From: Acidobacteriota bacterium
GTDB lineage: Bacteria > Acidobacteriota > Blastocatellia > Pyrinomonadales > Pyrinomonadaceae
Assembly: GCA_019242475.1 (NCBI GenBank)
Contig: JAFAVK010000015.1
Location: 1 to 64,000, forward strand
DNA: 64,000 bases
Direction: 5' to 3'
Shown here: positions 51,798 to 64,000 of the stretch, one piece after another
Numbering within the stretch: position 1 is the first letter of the stretch
Layout: each line of letters begins with the position of its first letter
The notes under the pieces: generated by a model
What the model was told of the DNA's origin: nothing
Databases searched by the model: none
What the model saw: only the letters and a program-made list of their open reading frames with translations
Made by a program: the position numbers and the translations under genes

Positions 51798-52774
51798 CGG
51801 CGCACCTCCTCCTCAAGGTAATCGACCAGCCGCGCGTGCGGGTCGAAGCCCACCACGCGCACCGCGTCCGCGACGAAGTTCGAGAGCGCGTTGATGTCGT
51901 AGAAGCGCGGCCGCCCGTCGCGCCCGTCGATCAGGTACTCGACGCCGCCGATGTCCAGCCCGGCCGCCTCGGCTATACGCTCGACCTTTTCGACAATCTC
52001 CGCGGGCGGCTCGTAACGCTCGACCTTCAGGCCCGCCTTCGGCGCGTCCGCCAGACATACTTCGCCGACCGCGTTGATGCCCGCGCGCTGCTCCTGCGCC
52101 CGCTCCACGTCGCAAATCTCCGCCGGGCACAGGTTGAAATTCTCGCCGGAGGTCGTGACCTTCATCGCGTAGAGAAAGCGTCCGGCCAGCGTCTCGACGC
52201 GGACGATGTGGCCGCCGTCGGCGTGAATGTACTCCTGCACGAGCGCCGTCGAATCAATCCCGAGTTCGACGAGGCCAGCCCCTAGCGCGTGCTCAAGGTC
52301 GTCGGCCGTCTCGAAGCGCACGATCCCTGCGCCGCGCCCGCCGATGTTCGGCTTGACGACGACGGGGAACGTCAACTCGCGCGCGGCCGCGCGGACTTCT
52401 TCGAGACTGTTGACGACGCGCGTCCGCGGGAACTCAAGTCCGAGCGAGGCGAAGAGCGAGAGCTGCAAAGCCTTCGAAGTCTCGTAGTCGAACGCGCGGC
52501 TCCCGTTGACGACGCGGACGCCCTTGCCTTCGAGGTGGCGCAAATAATGGCGCGTGTAGAAGACGGCGTTGCCGTGGCCGCGCAGGTAGGCGGACGCGCT
52601 CATCCGGTTGAAGAGGAGCGCGAACTCTTCCGCGCCCGCGCCGGGGTCAAAACGATGTCGCGCCGCGTCAACGCGGACGTACGGCGTGCCCCGCGCGTCC
52701 AGCTCCGCGAAGAGGGGCTTGAACCACTCGGGGTGTTCGTAATAGACGGCTATCGGCGGCAGGGGCTCTGCCAT
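51755..52774 (-). CDS. RimK-like ATP-grasp ligase
   Basis: FPVVVKPNIGGRGAGIVRF, VQEYIHADGGHIVRV, YDINALSNF; overlaps downstream LLM gene. Confidence 0.82.
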   Translation of the reverse strand: MAEPLPPIAVYYEHPEWFKPLFAELDARGTPYVRVDAARHRFDPGAGAEEFALLFNRMSASAYLRGHGNAVFYTRHYLRHLEGKGVRVVNGSRAFDYETSKALQLSLFASLGLEFPRTRVVNSLEEVRAAARELTFPVVVKPNIGGRGAGIVRFETADDLEHALGAGLVELGIDSTALVQEYIHADGGHIVRVETLAGRFLYAMKVTTSGENFNLCPAEICDVERAQEQRAGINAVGEVCLADAPKAGLKVERYEPPAEIVEKVERIAEAAGLDIGGVEYLIDGRDGRPRFYDINALSNFVADAVRVVGFDPHARLVDYLEEEVRRCATATGCRSSAAG

Positions 52775-52864
52775 GACGGACTCCCTCCGGAAATAAAAAG
52801 GCCGCTCGGCGAGCGGCTGGGGCGACGCGAAAACCTTAACCGCGGGGCGCGGCCAAGTCAAGCA

Positions 52865-52931
52865 AGTAGGCAGTAGGCAAACGGCAGTAGGCAGTTGAAG
52901 AACATTTGTCTTAACTGCCTACTGCCTACTG
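52865..52931. repeat. GTAGGCA heptamer inverted repeat
   Basis: agtaggcagtaggcaaacggcagtaggcagttgaagaacatttgtcttaactgcctactgcctactg. Confidence 0.9.
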
Positions 52932-54607
52932 TCCAAATCCGTCACCGCGCCCAGGCTGCTCGAAGAGACGAGCCGCGCGTACTTCGCCAGCACGCCGCGC
53001 GTGTGGCGAGTGGGCGGCGGAGTCCAGGCGGCACGACGCCGAGCAACCTCATCCTCGGGGACGTTGAGATTAAGCTGACGCGCCTCCGCGTCAACCGTGA
53101 TTGAGTCGCCCTCCTCGACGAGCGCGAGCGGGCCGCCCACGGCCGCCTCCGGCGCGACGTGTCCGACGACCATCCCGTACGTGCCGCCCGAGAAGCGACC
53201 GTCGGTGATGAGCGCGACGGCGTCGCCCAACCCCGCGCCGATGATGGCCGAGGTCGGCGCCAGCATCTCGCGCATCCCCGGCCCGCCGCGCGGCCCCTCG
53301 TAGCGGATGACGAGCACGTCGCCCGGCTTGATCGAGCCTTTGAGAATCGCCGCGAGGCACGCCTCCTCCGAATCGAAGACGCGCGCCGGGCCGGTCAACT
53401 GTCGCGTCTTCACGCCGCTGATCTTGGCGACCGAGCCCTCGGGCGCGAGGTTGCCCTTGAGCACGGCGAGGTGCCCGTCCGGGTAGACCGGCCGCTCAAA
53501 CGGCCGTATCACGTCCTGGTCGCGACGCGGGGTCTCGGGCACGCCGGCGAGCACTTCACTAATTGTCTGCCCCGTCACCGTCAACGCGTCGCCGTGCAAA
53601 AGGCCGTTGACTAAAAGCATCTTCATCACCTGCGGCACGCCGCCCGCCGCGTGCAGGTCGGTCGCGACGTAGCGGCCCGAGGGCTTCAGGTCGCACAGCA
53701 CGGGCGTGCGCTCGCGTATCGACTCGAAGTCTTCGAGCGCGAGCGGCACGCGGGCCGCGTGCGCGCCGGCGAGCAGGTGGAGCACGGCGTTGGTCGAGCC
53801 GCCCACGGCCATCACGACCGCAATCGCGTTCTCGAAAGCCTTCCGCGTCAGGATGTCGCGCGGGAGGATTTGCCGCCGCACGGCCTCGGCCAGAACTTCC
53901 GCCGAGCGCGCGGCGCTCTCGGCCTTCTCGTCGTCTTCGGCGGCCATCATCGAAGAGTAAGGCAGGCTCAGACCCAACGCCTCGATGGCCGAGGACATCG
54001 TGTTGGCCGTGTACATTCCGCCGCAGGAGCCCGCGCCGGGGCAGGCGCGCCGCTCGACTTCGCGCAGGTCTGCCTCCTTCATCTTCCCGGCGCAGAAGCT
54101 CCCGACGGCCTCGAACGCGCTGACGACCGTCAGGTCTTCACCGCGGAAGTGCCCGGCCTTGATCGTGCCGCCGTAGACGAAGACCGAAGGGATGTTCATC
54201 CGCGCGATGGCGATGAGCGCACCCGGCATGTTCTTGTCGCAGCCGCCGATGGCGACGACGCCGTCGAGGCTCTGCGCCTGGCAGACCGTCTCGATGGAGT
54301 CGGCGATGACCTCGCGCGAGACGAGGGAGTATTTCATCCCCTCCGTCCCCATCGAGATGCCGTCGCTGACGGTGATGGTGCCGAAGGTCTGCGGCATCGT
54401 GCCCGCGGCCCGCAGCGCCTCGACCGCGCGCTCGGCCAGCACGTTCAGCCCCGCGTTGCACGGCGTGATGGTGCTGTAGCCGTTCGCCACGCCGATGATA
54501 GGTTTGTCGAAGTCCTCGTCGCCGAACCCCACCGCCCGCAACATCGCCCGGTTCGGCGTCCGCTCGACCCCGCGCGTGACGGTTCTGCTTCTGAAGTTGT
54601 CGCTCAT
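52919..54607 (-). CDS. ilvD: Dihydroxy-acid dehydratase
   Basis: [37 protein letters not shown]. Confidence 0.96.
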   Translation of the reverse strand: MSDNFRSRTVTRGVERTPNRAMLRAVGFGDEDFDKPIIGVANGYSTITPCNAGLNVLAERAVEALRAAGTMPQTFGTITVSDGISMGTEGMKYSLVSREVIADSIETVCQAQSLDGVVAIGGCDKNMPGALIAIARMNIPSVFVYGGTIKAGHFRGEDLTVVSAFEAVGSFCAGKMKEADLREVERRACPGAGSCGGMYTANTMSSAIEALGLSLPYSSMMAAEDDEKAESAARSAEVLAEAVRRQILPRDILTRKAFENAIAVVMAVGGSTNAVLHLLAGAHAARVPLALEDFESIRERTPVLCDLKPSGRYVATDLHAAGGVPQVMKMLLVNGLLHGDALTVTGQTISEVLAGVPETPRRDQDVIRPFERPVYPDGHLAVLKGNLAPEGSVAKISGVKTRQLTGPARVFDSEEACLAAILKGSIKPGDVLVIRYEGPRGGPGMREMLAPTSAIIGAGLGDAVALITDGRFSGGTYGMVVGHVAPEAAVGGPLALVEEGDSITVDAEARQLNLNVPEDEVARRRAAWTPPPTRHTRGVLAKYARLVSSSSLGAVTDLDSRQ

Positions 54608-54614
54608 TAAAAAA

Positions 54615-54679
54615 AGGACTGAGGACTGAGGGCTGAGTGGAAGACAAGGCTCGCTCTTCACTCAGCCCTCAGTCCTCAG
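54615..54679. repeat. GGACTGA heptamer inverted repeat between ilvC and ilvD
   Basis: aggactgaggactgagggctgag ... ctcagccctcagtcctcag. Confidence 0.9.
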
Positions 54680-54690
54680 CACTACGCCTT

Positions 54691-55707
<1,017 letters not shown>

Positions 55708-55725
55708 CGTAATTCCTTTCAAATT

Positions 55726-55851
55726 AGTAGGCAGTAGGCAGATGGCAGTAGGCAGTTAAGAGATTTCCAGCAATTGACGGTTAGGTTAAGAGCGGCTTTG
55801 TCCTTCAGGTGGAGCCGACTGCCTACTGCCATCTGCCTACTGCCTACTGCT
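55726..55851. repeat. GTAGGCA heptamer inverted-repeat pair between ilvN and ilvC
   Basis: Arms 55726-55760 and 55817-55851. Confidence 0.9.
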
Positions 55852-56335
55852 CTTCATTCGACACGCGGTTGATGGCGATGTAGCCGGAGCGCGTGATGTC
55901 GTTGATGCCGAGGGGGCGGAGCATCTCGATGAAGGCGTCCACCTTCTCGCGGTTGCCCGACGCCTCGATGAGCATGCGCGTGTGGGAGATGTCCACGACC
56001 TTCGCGCGGAAGACGGAGACTAAACTTAAAACCTCCTGGCGATTGGCGCCGGGCGTGGCCGAGACATCTATGAGCGCCATCTCGCGCTCGACGTGCGGCT
56101 GGCTCGTCACGTCGCGCACCTCGCGCACGCGCGCGAGCCGCTCGCACTGCTTGACGATCTGCTCGACCGTGCGGTCGTCGCCGCTCGTCACGATGGTCAC
56201 GCGCGACCACTCCGGGTCGAGCGTCGAGCCGACCGACAGCGTCTCGATGTTGAACCCGCGCGCGCTGAACAGCCCCACGATGCGCGACAACTCGCCCGGC
56301 TGGTCGGCGACGATGATGGAGAGCGTGTGACGCAT
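55844..56335 (-). CDS. ilvN: Acetolactate synthase small subunit
   Basis: ACT domain HTLSIIVADQPGELSRIVGLFSARGFNIETLSVG. Confidence 0.95.
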   Translation of the reverse strand: MRHTLSIIVADQPGELSRIVGLFSARGFNIETLSVGSTLDPEWSRVTIVTSGDDRTVEQIVKQCERLARVREVRDVTSQPHVEREMALIDVSATPGANRQEVLSLVSVFRAKVVDISHTRMLIEASGNREKVDAFIEMLRPLGINDITRSGYIAINRVSNEEQ

Positions 56336-56337
56336 AA

Positions 56338-56417
56338 GATGAGTGATGAGTGATGAATGATGAGTGATGAATGAAAGGCAAGCTGCCTCTTATTCATCAT
56401 TCATCACTCATCATTCA

Positions 56418-56423
<6 letters not shown>
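56338..56423. repeat. GTGATGA heptamer inverted repeat between ilvB and ilvN
   Basis: gatgagtgatgagtgatgaatgatgagtgatgaatgaaag versus tattcatcattcatcactcatcattcatcattg. Confidence 0.9.
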
Positions 56424-58190
<1,767 letters not shown>

Positions 58191-58192
58191 GG

Positions 58193-61100
58193 CTACTTCT
58201 TCGGAACCAGTTTGACGAATCTTCCGCGCCAGTCTTCGGCGAGGCGCGCGACCTCTTCGGCCTCCGCGTGTTGGAGGGCTTCGGCCAAAGCCTCGCGGTA
58301 GTGGCCGAGCAGCTCGCGCAAGGAAGACTCGTCGGACTCTTCGACTTGCTCAATTGAAACCTTCGCGCCCGCGGCGAGGCGGCGGCGGACGGCCTCCTCG
58401 TCGAGCCCGAGTTCTCTTTCCAGAAGGAGGTAGACGACGCCACCCGTCATGCCCGAGGCGAGCCAGGGGCCGGGGTCGCCGAGCACGAGGCCGCGCCCCG
58501 AAGTCATGTACTCGAAGGCGAAGCCCTTGAGGTTGGCGCGCGCGGCGATGTTGCCCAGCTCGTCGCGCAGGCGTCCGCGCAGGCGCCCGCCGAAGATGAG
58601 GTCGGCGCCGGAGAGTCTGATCCCCGCGCGCGAGTCCGCGTCGCCCTGCACGATGAGCAGGCCGGCCTGCGCGCCGTAGGCGAAGCACTTCCCGACCGAG
58701 CCGTCCACCGTCACGCCGTCATGGTTGATGCCTTTCAGAATCCGTATGCGCCCGCCCGAAGCGCCCTTCGCCCCGCCGTCCTGCACGCCGCCGTGGACGA
58801 CGATGTCCACGCCGTCCGAGTTGAACGCGCCGAGGCCGTTGCCCGGCACCGAGCCTTCGAGGAACTTGAGCACCGCGCGCTTGAGCCCGAGCGCGGCTGC
58901 CGTCCCGTTGCCGTTCCCGTTGGCGGCGTGCCCGTTGCCGTTGCCCTTGAAGAGTTGGTCGAGCCGCGCGCGGGTCAGCTTGCCCGCGAGGTGCGTGCCC
59001 AGCGCGCGGTCGCCGCTGGAGACGTTCGAGTCGTCGTAGTAGACGACCTCCTTGCCGGCCTCGGCCAGCTCCGTCACCGAGTTCGAGATGACGCGCGTCA
59101 GAGACGTGAGCGAGCGGCGCGCGCGCCCCACCGTCGGCTCCTGCGCCGAGACGCAGAGCGCGCAAGGCTCCCCCGGCTCCAACAGCCAGGCGAGGTCGAG
59201 CCGCTCGTGCCCGCGCACCTGTTCCAAAAGGTCAACGCGCCCGACCAGCTCACGCGTCGAGGAGAGGCCGGTGCGTGCCGTCTCCCGTGCAATCTCCTCC
59301 CTCACTTCCGAGAAGAAGCGGACGAGGTGTTCGACGGCCAGCTCGTACTCGCGCGGCTTGAAGTGCTTCTGCCCAGCGGCGAGCGCCTCTTCGGGGCTCT
59401 TCAACTGGCTCGTGATGCCGACGTGGCAGGTGCCCGTGTTGCACTCGCGGCAGCTCGTGCAGCCAATCGCCGCCATCGCCATCGTCGCGAAGCCCACGCG
59501 ATCCGCGCCGAGCAGCATCAAACGCACCACGTCGCGCCCGGACTTCACGCCGCCGTCGGCCCACAGCTCGACGTGCCTTCTCAAGCCGGCGCGGACGAGC
59601 GCGCGGTGCGCCTCACGCAGCCCAATCTCGACGGGCAAACCGGTATGACGTAGAGAGTGTTTGCGCGCGGCGCCTGTGCCGCCGTCGTAGCCCGAGATGG
59701 CGATGATGTCGGCGCGCGCCTTCGCCACGCCCGTCGCGATGGGGCCGAGGTGCGGGATGGCCGGAATCTTGACCGAAATCTTCGCGCGCGGGTTGATCGT
59801 CTTCAGCTCCTCGATGACCTGCGCGAGGTCTTCGATGGAGTAGATGTCGTGGTTGTTCGACGGCGAGATGAGGTCGATGCCGGCCGGCGTGTGCCGCGTC
59901 TCGGCGATGCGCGCCGTCACCTTGAAGCCGGGGAGCAGGCCGCCCTCGCCGGGCTTCGCCCCCTGACCGATTTTAATCTCAAGCAGGTCGCACGAGTTGA
60001 GCAGCCGCGCGTTGACGCCGAATCTTCCCGAAGCGACCTGCTGCCCGCGGTGCCCGCGATAGCGGCCGAGCATGTCTGGTATCTCGCCGCCCTCGCCGTT
60101 GACGCAGACGATGTCGAGCCGCTTCGCGCCCTCGGCGTAGGCGCGGAAAGAGGTCTCGCCCTGCGAGCCGAAGCTCATCGCGGAGAAGTAGAACGGCGCG
60201 GCGTGGCGGCCCGCGCGCGTGTCTACCTCTCCGCCTCGGGGAGAGTTCAACTCGTGACCTTCCGTCCCGCGGACTTCGAGCAACTGGCGGAGCGCGACCG
60301 GCTTCGTCTCCTCGATCTCTTGCAAGCGCGCGGCGAACTCCGCGTAAGGCTTCTCGCCCCGCGCGACGCGCCCCGCGACGTTCCACAAAGAGGGCTGCTC
60401 GCGGAACTCGCCGGGCAGTGCGACCGGCCGCTTCTTCGTCAACTCCTCTTCCGACTCGCCGCGCGCGAGCGCGAGGCGTGCGCGAGCGTCGCGTTCGAGG
60501 TCTATCAGCGACAGACCGGCGAAGGCCGTGCCGCAGTAGTTGGCGACGCCGAAGAAATCCTCCACGTCGGGCGCGAGGCCGACCGACGCGAAGAGCCGCC
60601 CGTAGCCGTCCAGCTCGTGAATGCCCATCGTCGAGAGAACTTTTTCAATCCCGACCGAGAGCGCCGAGGCGATTTTGACCAGACGCTTCACGCGCTCTTC
60701 AAAAGAGGCCGCGCCGCGCGCGGCCACGTCGAAGAGGGCGTAAGGGTTGACGGCGTCGGCGCCGCAGCCCAGTGCGAAGACGAGGTCGTGGACGTTGCGC
60801 AGGGAACCGGCGCGCAGGACGAGACTCGCACGCCGCCGCAGGCTCAAGCCCTCCGCGTCGCGCTCGTCGCGCAGGCGCGCGTCCACGGCCGCCAGCGCGA
60901 GGTGCGCGTCAATCCCTGGACGCGCGCCGCTGTAAGCACGCGCGTCGTCGAGGATGAGGACGGACGTCCTGGACTCCCGAACCAGCCGCGCGGCCTCTTC
61001 ACACACTCGCGCCAGCGCCGGTTCGAGCGTCTCGTCCTCACCGAAGGTCGTGTCAACCGTCGCCGCGCGCAACGCGCCGTCGGCCAACGCCGTCTCCGAC

Positions 61101-62920
61101 GTTCCGACAGCGGCACTCTCGTCAAACGCCTCGCAGAGCGCGAGGACTTCCGCGAGCGTGCGCTGCTTCGTCGAGCGCGCGGCCGCGGCGTGCGCCTCTT
61201 CGTCTTCCGCGCCGAGCCCGCCGAAGAGCAAAGGCGCGCACAGCTCTATCTGTTCGACCTCCGCCGACCCGGCGGGCGTGGGGCACGCGCCGAGGAAGAC
61301 GCGCGTGGAAAAGTGGTCGGCCTCGCGCTCGCGGTCGATGGCCGGGTTCGTCACGACGGCCACGCGCTCGTGGAAGTAGTCCGAGACGTTGCGCCGCTTC
61401 TGCGAGAGCGCGGCGAGCGGCCCGTCCCACCCCAATCCGCTGATCGGCTCCTTGCCCGACTCGGCCATCTCGCGGACTTCCGACTCCTCGATGCGGCCCC
61501 AGCCGAACGCGGCGAGCCGACGCTCGTCGAGCCCCGCCGCCACGTCGCCGTCGGGGGATTGTACGGGGGACTGTGCGGTCTCTTCGTCAGCCCACTTCAC
61601 GCGGGCGTTGAGGCCGGCCGGGTGGAAGCGCTCGCGCACGTCTTCGAGCGCGCGCCGTTGCAGCTCGTGGTACTCGAAGACCTCGACGCCGACGCCGCGC
61701 TTCAACAAGAAACCCATCTTCTCGCCGGGCGCGAGCGGGCGCGGGTCGCGCACCATGTTCTCCAAAGGCACGACGCCCTTCTCCGAAGAGGCGAAGAACT
61801 CCTTCTCCGTCTCGCCGCACCAGAGCGGCCGGAGGCCCAGAGCGTCGGAGCTGAAAACAATCTCGTCGGCCTGCCGCGCGATGATGGCCGCGGGGCCTTG
61901 CGCGTGCGCGCCGAACGCGCGGCGCCAGTAGCGGTACAGCTCGCGCACGTCCGCGGGGAAGCGCTCGATCTCGCTCCAGACGGGCGGGAAGGCGATCTCC
62001 AAAGCGTTCATCAAACTCAGGCCATACTCGAACATGAAGCTCTCGACGACGCGGTCTAAGACCTGCGAGTCGCTGGCGCGCGGCGGGAGTTGGAAGCCGA
62101 GCGCGAGCGCCTCGCGCCCGAGCCTATCGACCGAGTTGATCTCGCCGTTGTGGCCGAGCGTGGAGAACATCTGCGCGCGCTCGGCGCGCGAGTCGGTGTT
62201 GGTCGAGTAGCGGCCGTGGCCGAGCGAGATGGCCGACTTGAAGTCGGGGTGCGAAAGCTCGGGGAAGTAGCGGCGCAGGGTGTCGGCGTCGCCGCGCACC
62301 TTGTAGATGACGCTGTTCGGGCTTAAGGAAGCGACGTGGACGGGCAGCTCGCGTTCGAGCCGCAGGGTGATGTGAAAGATGTCGCGGTCTTCGACGCCGC
62401 GCGCCGTGCGCGGCAGCGCCGCGACCTGCCAGAACTCGGGCTCGGCGGCGCGCGCCTGCGGCCCCAGGGCCTCTGTGCGCACGCGCGCGGTCTCGCTGAC
62501 GAGCACCTCGAAGCGCGACTCTTCGAACAGCTCGAGCGCGCGCTTCTTAATCTCGCACGCGTCGGCGCGGTGCTCGTGCGGGATCATGACGTGCGCGACG
62601 GTGAACTGCGCGCGGTTGACGAGCGAGCCGCGCAGGGATGCCGCCTCCAGACGCTTGGCCCAGCGCTCGCGCGGGATGTCCGTTTGCAGACCGGCGCCGT
62701 CGCCTTCGCCCTCGACCTCACCCGTGCGGTGGCCCATGCGGGCGAGTGCTTCGAGCGTGCGCTTGACGTTGCCGTGCGAGGCGCGCCCGTCCTTCTTCAC
62801 GTTGGCGATGATGGCGCAGGCGTCGCGCTCCGACTCATCGTGGCGCCAGCGGCTCGGGCGGACGGCGCCGCCCCGCGCCTGCGCGCGCAAGTCGCCGACT
62901 CTATGGGCCGCCTCAGACAT
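58193..62920 (-). CDS. gltB: Glutamate synthase large subunit-like protein
   Basis: 1575 aa; GATase II-like N-term, central and FMN domains ([43 protein letters not shown]), GXGXG C-terminal domain. Confidence 0.92.
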   Translation of the reverse strand: MSEAAHRVGDLRAQARGGAVRPSRWRHDESERDACAIIANVKKDGRASHGNVKRTLEALARMGHRTGEVEGEGDGAGLQTDIPRERWAKRLEAASLRGSLVNRAQFTVAHVMIPHEHRADACEIKKRALELFEESRFEVLVSETARVRTEALGPQARAAEPEFWQVAALPRTARGVEDRDIFHITLRLERELPVHVASLSPNSVIYKVRGDADTLRRYFPELSHPDFKSAISLGHGRYSTNTDSRAERAQMFSTLGHNGEINSVDRLGREALALGFQLPPRASDSQVLDRVVESFMFEYGLSLMNALEIAFPPVWSEIERFPADVRELYRYWRRAFGAHAQGPAAIIARQADEIVFSSDALGLRPLWCGETEKEFFASSEKGVVPLENMVRDPRPLAPGEKMGFLLKRGVGVEVFEYHELQRRALEDVRERFHPAGLNARVKWADEETAQSPVQSPDGDVAAGLDERRLAAFGWGRIEESEVREMAESGKEPISGLGWDGPLAALSQKRRNVSDYFHERVAVVTNPAIDREREADHFSTRVFLGACPTPAGSAEVEQIELCAPLLFGGLGAEDEEAHAAAARSTKQRTLAEVLALCEAFDESAAVGTSETALADGALRAATVDTTFGEDETLEPALARVCEEAARLVRESRTSVLILDDARAYSGARPGIDAHLALAAVDARLRDERDAEGLSLRRRASLVLRAGSLRNVHDLVFALGCGADAVNPYALFDVAARGAASFEERVKRLVKIASALSVGIEKVLSTMGIHELDGYGRLFASVGLAPDVEDFFGVANYCGTAFAGLSLIDLERDARARLALARGESEEELTKKRPVALPGEFREQPSLWNVAGRVARGEKPYAEFAARLQEIEETKPVALRQLLEVRGTEGHELNSPRGGEVDTRAGRHAAPFYFSAMSFGSQGETSFRAYAEGAKRLDIVCVNGEGGEIPDMLGRYRGHRGQQVASGRFGVNARLLNSCDLLEIKIGQGAKPGEGGLLPGFKVTARIAETRHTPAGIDLISPSNNHDIYSIEDLAQVIEELKTINPRAKISVKIPAIPHLGPIATGVAKARADIIAISGYDGGTGAARKHSLRHTGLPVEIGLREAHRALVRAGLRRHVELWADGGVKSGRDVVRLMLLGADRVGFATMAMAAIGCTSCRECNTGTCHVGITSQLKSPEEALAAGQKHFKPREYELAVEHLVRFFSEVREEIARETARTGLSSTRELVGRVDLLEQVRGHERLDLAWLLEPGEPCALCVSAQEPTVGRARRSLTSLTRVISNSVTELAEAGKEVVYYDDSNVSSGDRALGTHLAGKLTRARLDQLFKGNGNGHAANGNGNGTAAALGLKRAVLKFLEGSVPGNGLGAFNSDGVDIVVHGGVQDGGAKGASGGRIRILKGINHDGVTVDGSVGKCFAYGAQAGLLIVQGDADSRAGIRLSGADLIFGGRLRGRLRDELGNIAARANLKGFAFEYMTSGRGLVLGDPGPWLASGMTGGVVYLLLERELGLDEEAVRRRLAAGAKVSIEQVEESDESSLRELLGHYREALAEALQHAEAEEVARLAEDWRGRFVKLVPKK

Positions 62921-62946
62921 TACTCTCGTTGCAAAAGGCTCGGGGG

Positions 62947-62983
62947 AAAAAAGAGGCCATCAACCCTCGGACGTTGATGGCCT
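62947..62983 (-). terminator. Intrinsic terminator/attenuator in the gltB 5' leader
   Basis: Minus strand aggccatcaac-gtccgagg-gttgatggcct followed by CTTTTTT, ending about 27 nt before the gltB ATG. Confidence 0.75.
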
Positions 62984-63347
62984 GCCGCACACACTGTCGG
63001 TTGCAGGACAAGCCGTCAGGTTACGCGCTTGCGCGCGTGGACGACTACAGCCACGCGCCCTTTAAGGGCGACGGCCGAAGCCTTCCGGCGCCGGAAGTGC
63101 GACTTGACGGAAGTGGCTGGACGCAGATCAGACATTCCACACACCCGGAGACTGGAGACCCGCCCCGGCCGGCTTTGGCACCACACGGCCGGCGCTTCTC
63201 TCCCCACTATGGGGGCGGATGCTACAACCTTTGGTTCCATTTGTATAATTGATAATTTTTACAAGGTCATAAATGACAGCCGTCCCCTCCCCGCGCGACA
63301 GATTCGTCGTTATTCGGGGCGTGAGGACAAAAACGTCGGCAGCCTTT

Positions 63348-63547
63348 CGCCGCGTCAGCGGCGGATGAATTTAGACCGGCCTTTCAAGGCCGGTTTGAGG
63401 TTGAACGAAACGATGCCGCGTCGCGCCAGCGACGCCTGAACGGGCCGAATGGTTTCAGGCGTCGCTGGCGCGACGCGGCATCTTGTTAACATTCGACGTT
63501 CCCGGCCTTGAAAGGCCGGTCTAAATTCACCCGCCGCTCCGCGGCGC
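63348..63547. repeat. Nested palindromic element (REP/MITE-like)
   Basis: Outer arms gcggatgaatttagaccggcctttcaaggccgg / ccggccttgaaaggccggtctaaattcacccgc; perfect 29-bp inner arms 63412-63440 and 63454-63482. Confidence 0.85.
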
Positions 63548-63744
63548 CGACCAAGCGCGACAATTTTGCATGGGCCGAAGGCGCGAACGACGAGATTGTC
63601 TCGTCCGTCGTCGGATGCCAGAAACTTCAAACACACTTAACCCTTGAAAATTCACTACCCGAGCGTCGTGGGGCGCAACGGTACGGGCTTTGCCATCTGA
63701 GTCCGGCCACGAAGGCTGCGAACACAGACGGAGGTCTTAAGCTC

Positions 63745-63957
63745 GTGTCACTGATCTTGAGCGGCAATGAATTCATCTCGGCCGACCCGCTCGGCGCCGG
63801 CGTCCTGGCGGGGCTCTCGAAGCTCGCCTCGCGCAACCCCGTGCTCGTCAACGGCGTCCGCTTGAGCGCGCGGGAGTTGGCCGAGCTAGCCGAGGAGGCG
63901 CGCCGCACCGAGCGCGCCGTCTGGGTCGGCGCCCGCCCGCGGGACGCCGCGAAGTGA
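63745..63957 (+). CDS. Small hypothetical protein
   Basis: GTG start after cggagg; SLILSGNEFISADPLGAGVLAGLSKLASRNPVLVNGVRLSARELAELAEEAR. Confidence 0.45.
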   Translation: MSLILSGNEFISADPLGAGVLAGLSKLASRNPVLVNGVRLSARELAELAEEARRTERAVWVGARPRDAAK

Positions 63958-64000
63958 GTGCGCCCAGCGGCGCCCCGCGACGCGCGCGATGGGAGTCGCG

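Noticed and set aside
59052-59648. Other plus-strand ORFs such as 198-aa at 59052 and 310-aa at 58721
   Set aside because: Antisense to gltB with Ser/Arg/Pro-rich composition and no recognisable motif.
59657-62059. 800-aa plus-strand ORF antisense to gltB
   Set aside because: Low-complexity Arg/Val/Glu-rich shadow ORF typical of antisense frames in GC-rich genes; the minus-strand gltB is unmistakable.
63016-63240. 74-aa leader ORF upstream of gltB
   Set aside because: No RBS and it lies across structured leader stems; no run of regulatory codons (Leu/Ile/Val/Glu) as expected for peptide attenuation.

Overview
High-GC chromosomal segment. Gene content and style suggest an Acidobacteriota-like bacterium; this is inferred from protein families, not searched. 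There are about 46 credible protein genes, one tRNA-Ala(GGC), and no rRNA, CRISPR array, phage or recognisable transposase gene. Main blocks are: a secreted EF-hand protein and an InlB-repeat protein; OmpA; two S9 peptidases; a very large Ser/Thr kinase-cyclase-AAA-TPR fusion; dnaK-dnaJ-hspR; membrane and envelope genes (pgsA, PAP2, ion channel, GT39, flippase-like); c-di-GMP genes (REC-GGDEF, PilZ); acyl-CoA genes; GH26/GH27; M64 peptidase and GH105; a threonine dehydratase/ornithine cyclodeaminase-like/DUF1684/LLM/ATP-grasp cluster; and a gltB-ilvB-ilvN-ilvC-ilvD operon behind a leader with an intrinsic terminator. The most striking signal is non-coding. About 18 gene junctions carry inverted repeats whose arms are short tandem arrays of 7-bp units (16 loci; two more use 8-bp units). 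The unit sequence differs between families (GTAGGCA, GTGATGA, GTAAACC, GGACTGA, GAACTTT, GATTTTT, GAAATTT, GTAAGCA) but the architecture is constant. The units often supply the stop codon of the adjacent gene, so unrelated proteins end in near-identical residues (SSRQ*, DSRQ*, EEQ*). Also notable are a 262-bp array of about 21-bp palindromic units bounded by perfect 38-bp terminal inverted repeats (25993-26254), and a roughly 200-bp nested palindrome (63348-63547). Calls rest on reading the sequence and supplied ORFs; no database search was run.
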